A stretch of DNA of 64,000 nucleotides, from contig JANNOM010000113.1 of assembly GCA_031399065.1 (NCBI GenBank), positions 1-64,000 on the forward strand. Reading direction: 5' to 3'. The position numbers and the translations under genes were made by a program. This document shows positions 63,883 through 64,000 of this stretch, one piece after another; the first letter of the stretch is position 1, and the number at the start of each line of letters is the position of its first letter. This stretch comes from JADCRZ01 sp031399065 (GTDB lineage Bacteria > Bacteroidota > Bacteroidia > Chitinophagales > Chitinophagaceae). The notes beneath the pieces were generated by a model. That model did no database searches. It was not told the DNA's origin and saw nothing but the letters and a program-made list of their open reading frames with translations.

Positions 63883-64000
63883 CTATTTCCCGGCAGCCAG
63901 GGTTATGATTTGATCATACGTAATAGTATGAATGCCGGGAACCTGTTTTAAAGCCGCATTGAGCATGGCTTTTGCGACATCGCGGCTTTCGATGGCCCGG
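63883..64000 (-). CDS. NAD(P)-binding Rossmann/atypical SDR protein, C-terminal end
   Basis: The minus strand from the right edge reads RAIESRDVAKAMLNAALKQ, then PGIHTITYDQIITLA, to a TAG at 63883-63885. The ESRDVAKAM block is typical of the C-terminal part of NAD-dependent epimerase/YbjT-like atypical SDRs. Only 38 residues are in the window; the rest lies to the right. Confidence 0.7.
   Translation of the reverse strand, partial: RAIESRDVAKAMLNAALKQVPGIHTITYDQIITLAAGK

Overview
The window comes from a member of the Bacteroidota, most likely a Chitinophagaceae-type soil or aquatic heterotroph. This is inferred from a SusC/SusD pair under an ECF sigma/FecR module, an acyl-ornithine type arginine operon, an UpxY-like NusG paralog in an exopolysaccharide cluster, a T9SS-type C-terminal sorting domain, an L-fucose locus under a LacI regulator, and weak or absent Shine-Dalgarno sequences. 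Species cannot be fixed from the sequence alone.

Layout. (1) 1-3348, minus: a small exported Cys/His protein, a TonB-dependent receptor with a carboxypeptidase-like N-domain, and a lipoprotein cut by the left edge; this looks like a metal or chelate uptake operon. (2) 3450-4339: a frameshifted Rpn/PD-(D/E)XK nuclease relic. (3) 4516-15348, minus: a tight run GNAT-argG-argC-argD-argF'-argB-argE-argH-ispC-rseP, preceded by a leader with a strong hairpin and followed by a clear terminator. (4) 15747-16709, plus: a MauE/DoxX membrane protein and a six-cysteine exported protein. (5) 16752-26753, minus: SusD, SusC, FecR, ECF sigma, a GH3-family enzyme and a FucP-like sugar transporter. (6) 26863-32365: SDR, AlkB-like dioxygenase, a large PVC-type cytochrome lipoprotein and a GC-rich conserved hypothetical.

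(7) 32961-51218, plus: a complete Wzx/Wzy-type exopolysaccharide locus (Wza, Wzc, UpxY, Wzx, five glycosyltransferases, Wzy, a WecG-type transferase, an initiating polyprenyl phosphate transferase). It ends in a T9SS-exported beta-helix protein, an outer-membrane barrel and a membrane-anchored coiled-coil protein, then a terminator. (8) 51438-56673, plus: LacI regulator, GH151-like alpha-L-fucosidase and L-fucose isomerase, with matching palindromic operators beside lacI and before the fucosidase. (9) 56830-58482: an orphan multi-pass membrane protein. (10) 58924-63420, minus: a visibly AT-richer carbohydrate-active region holding an esterase-like hydrolase, two tandem polysaccharide-lyase-like lipoproteins, a decayed beta-sandwich fragment, and a multiply disrupted GH43/GH2 chimeric pseudogene. 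(11) A tRNA-Lys gene with a terminator, and the C-terminus of an NAD(P)-binding protein, at the right edge.

The most notable material is the uncharacterised tail of the exopolysaccharide operon, the paired hairpins in front of upxY, the LacI operator pair around the fucose genes, and the decaying CAZyme island next to tRNA-Lys. I see no CRISPR array, intact insertion sequence, integrase or rRNA.
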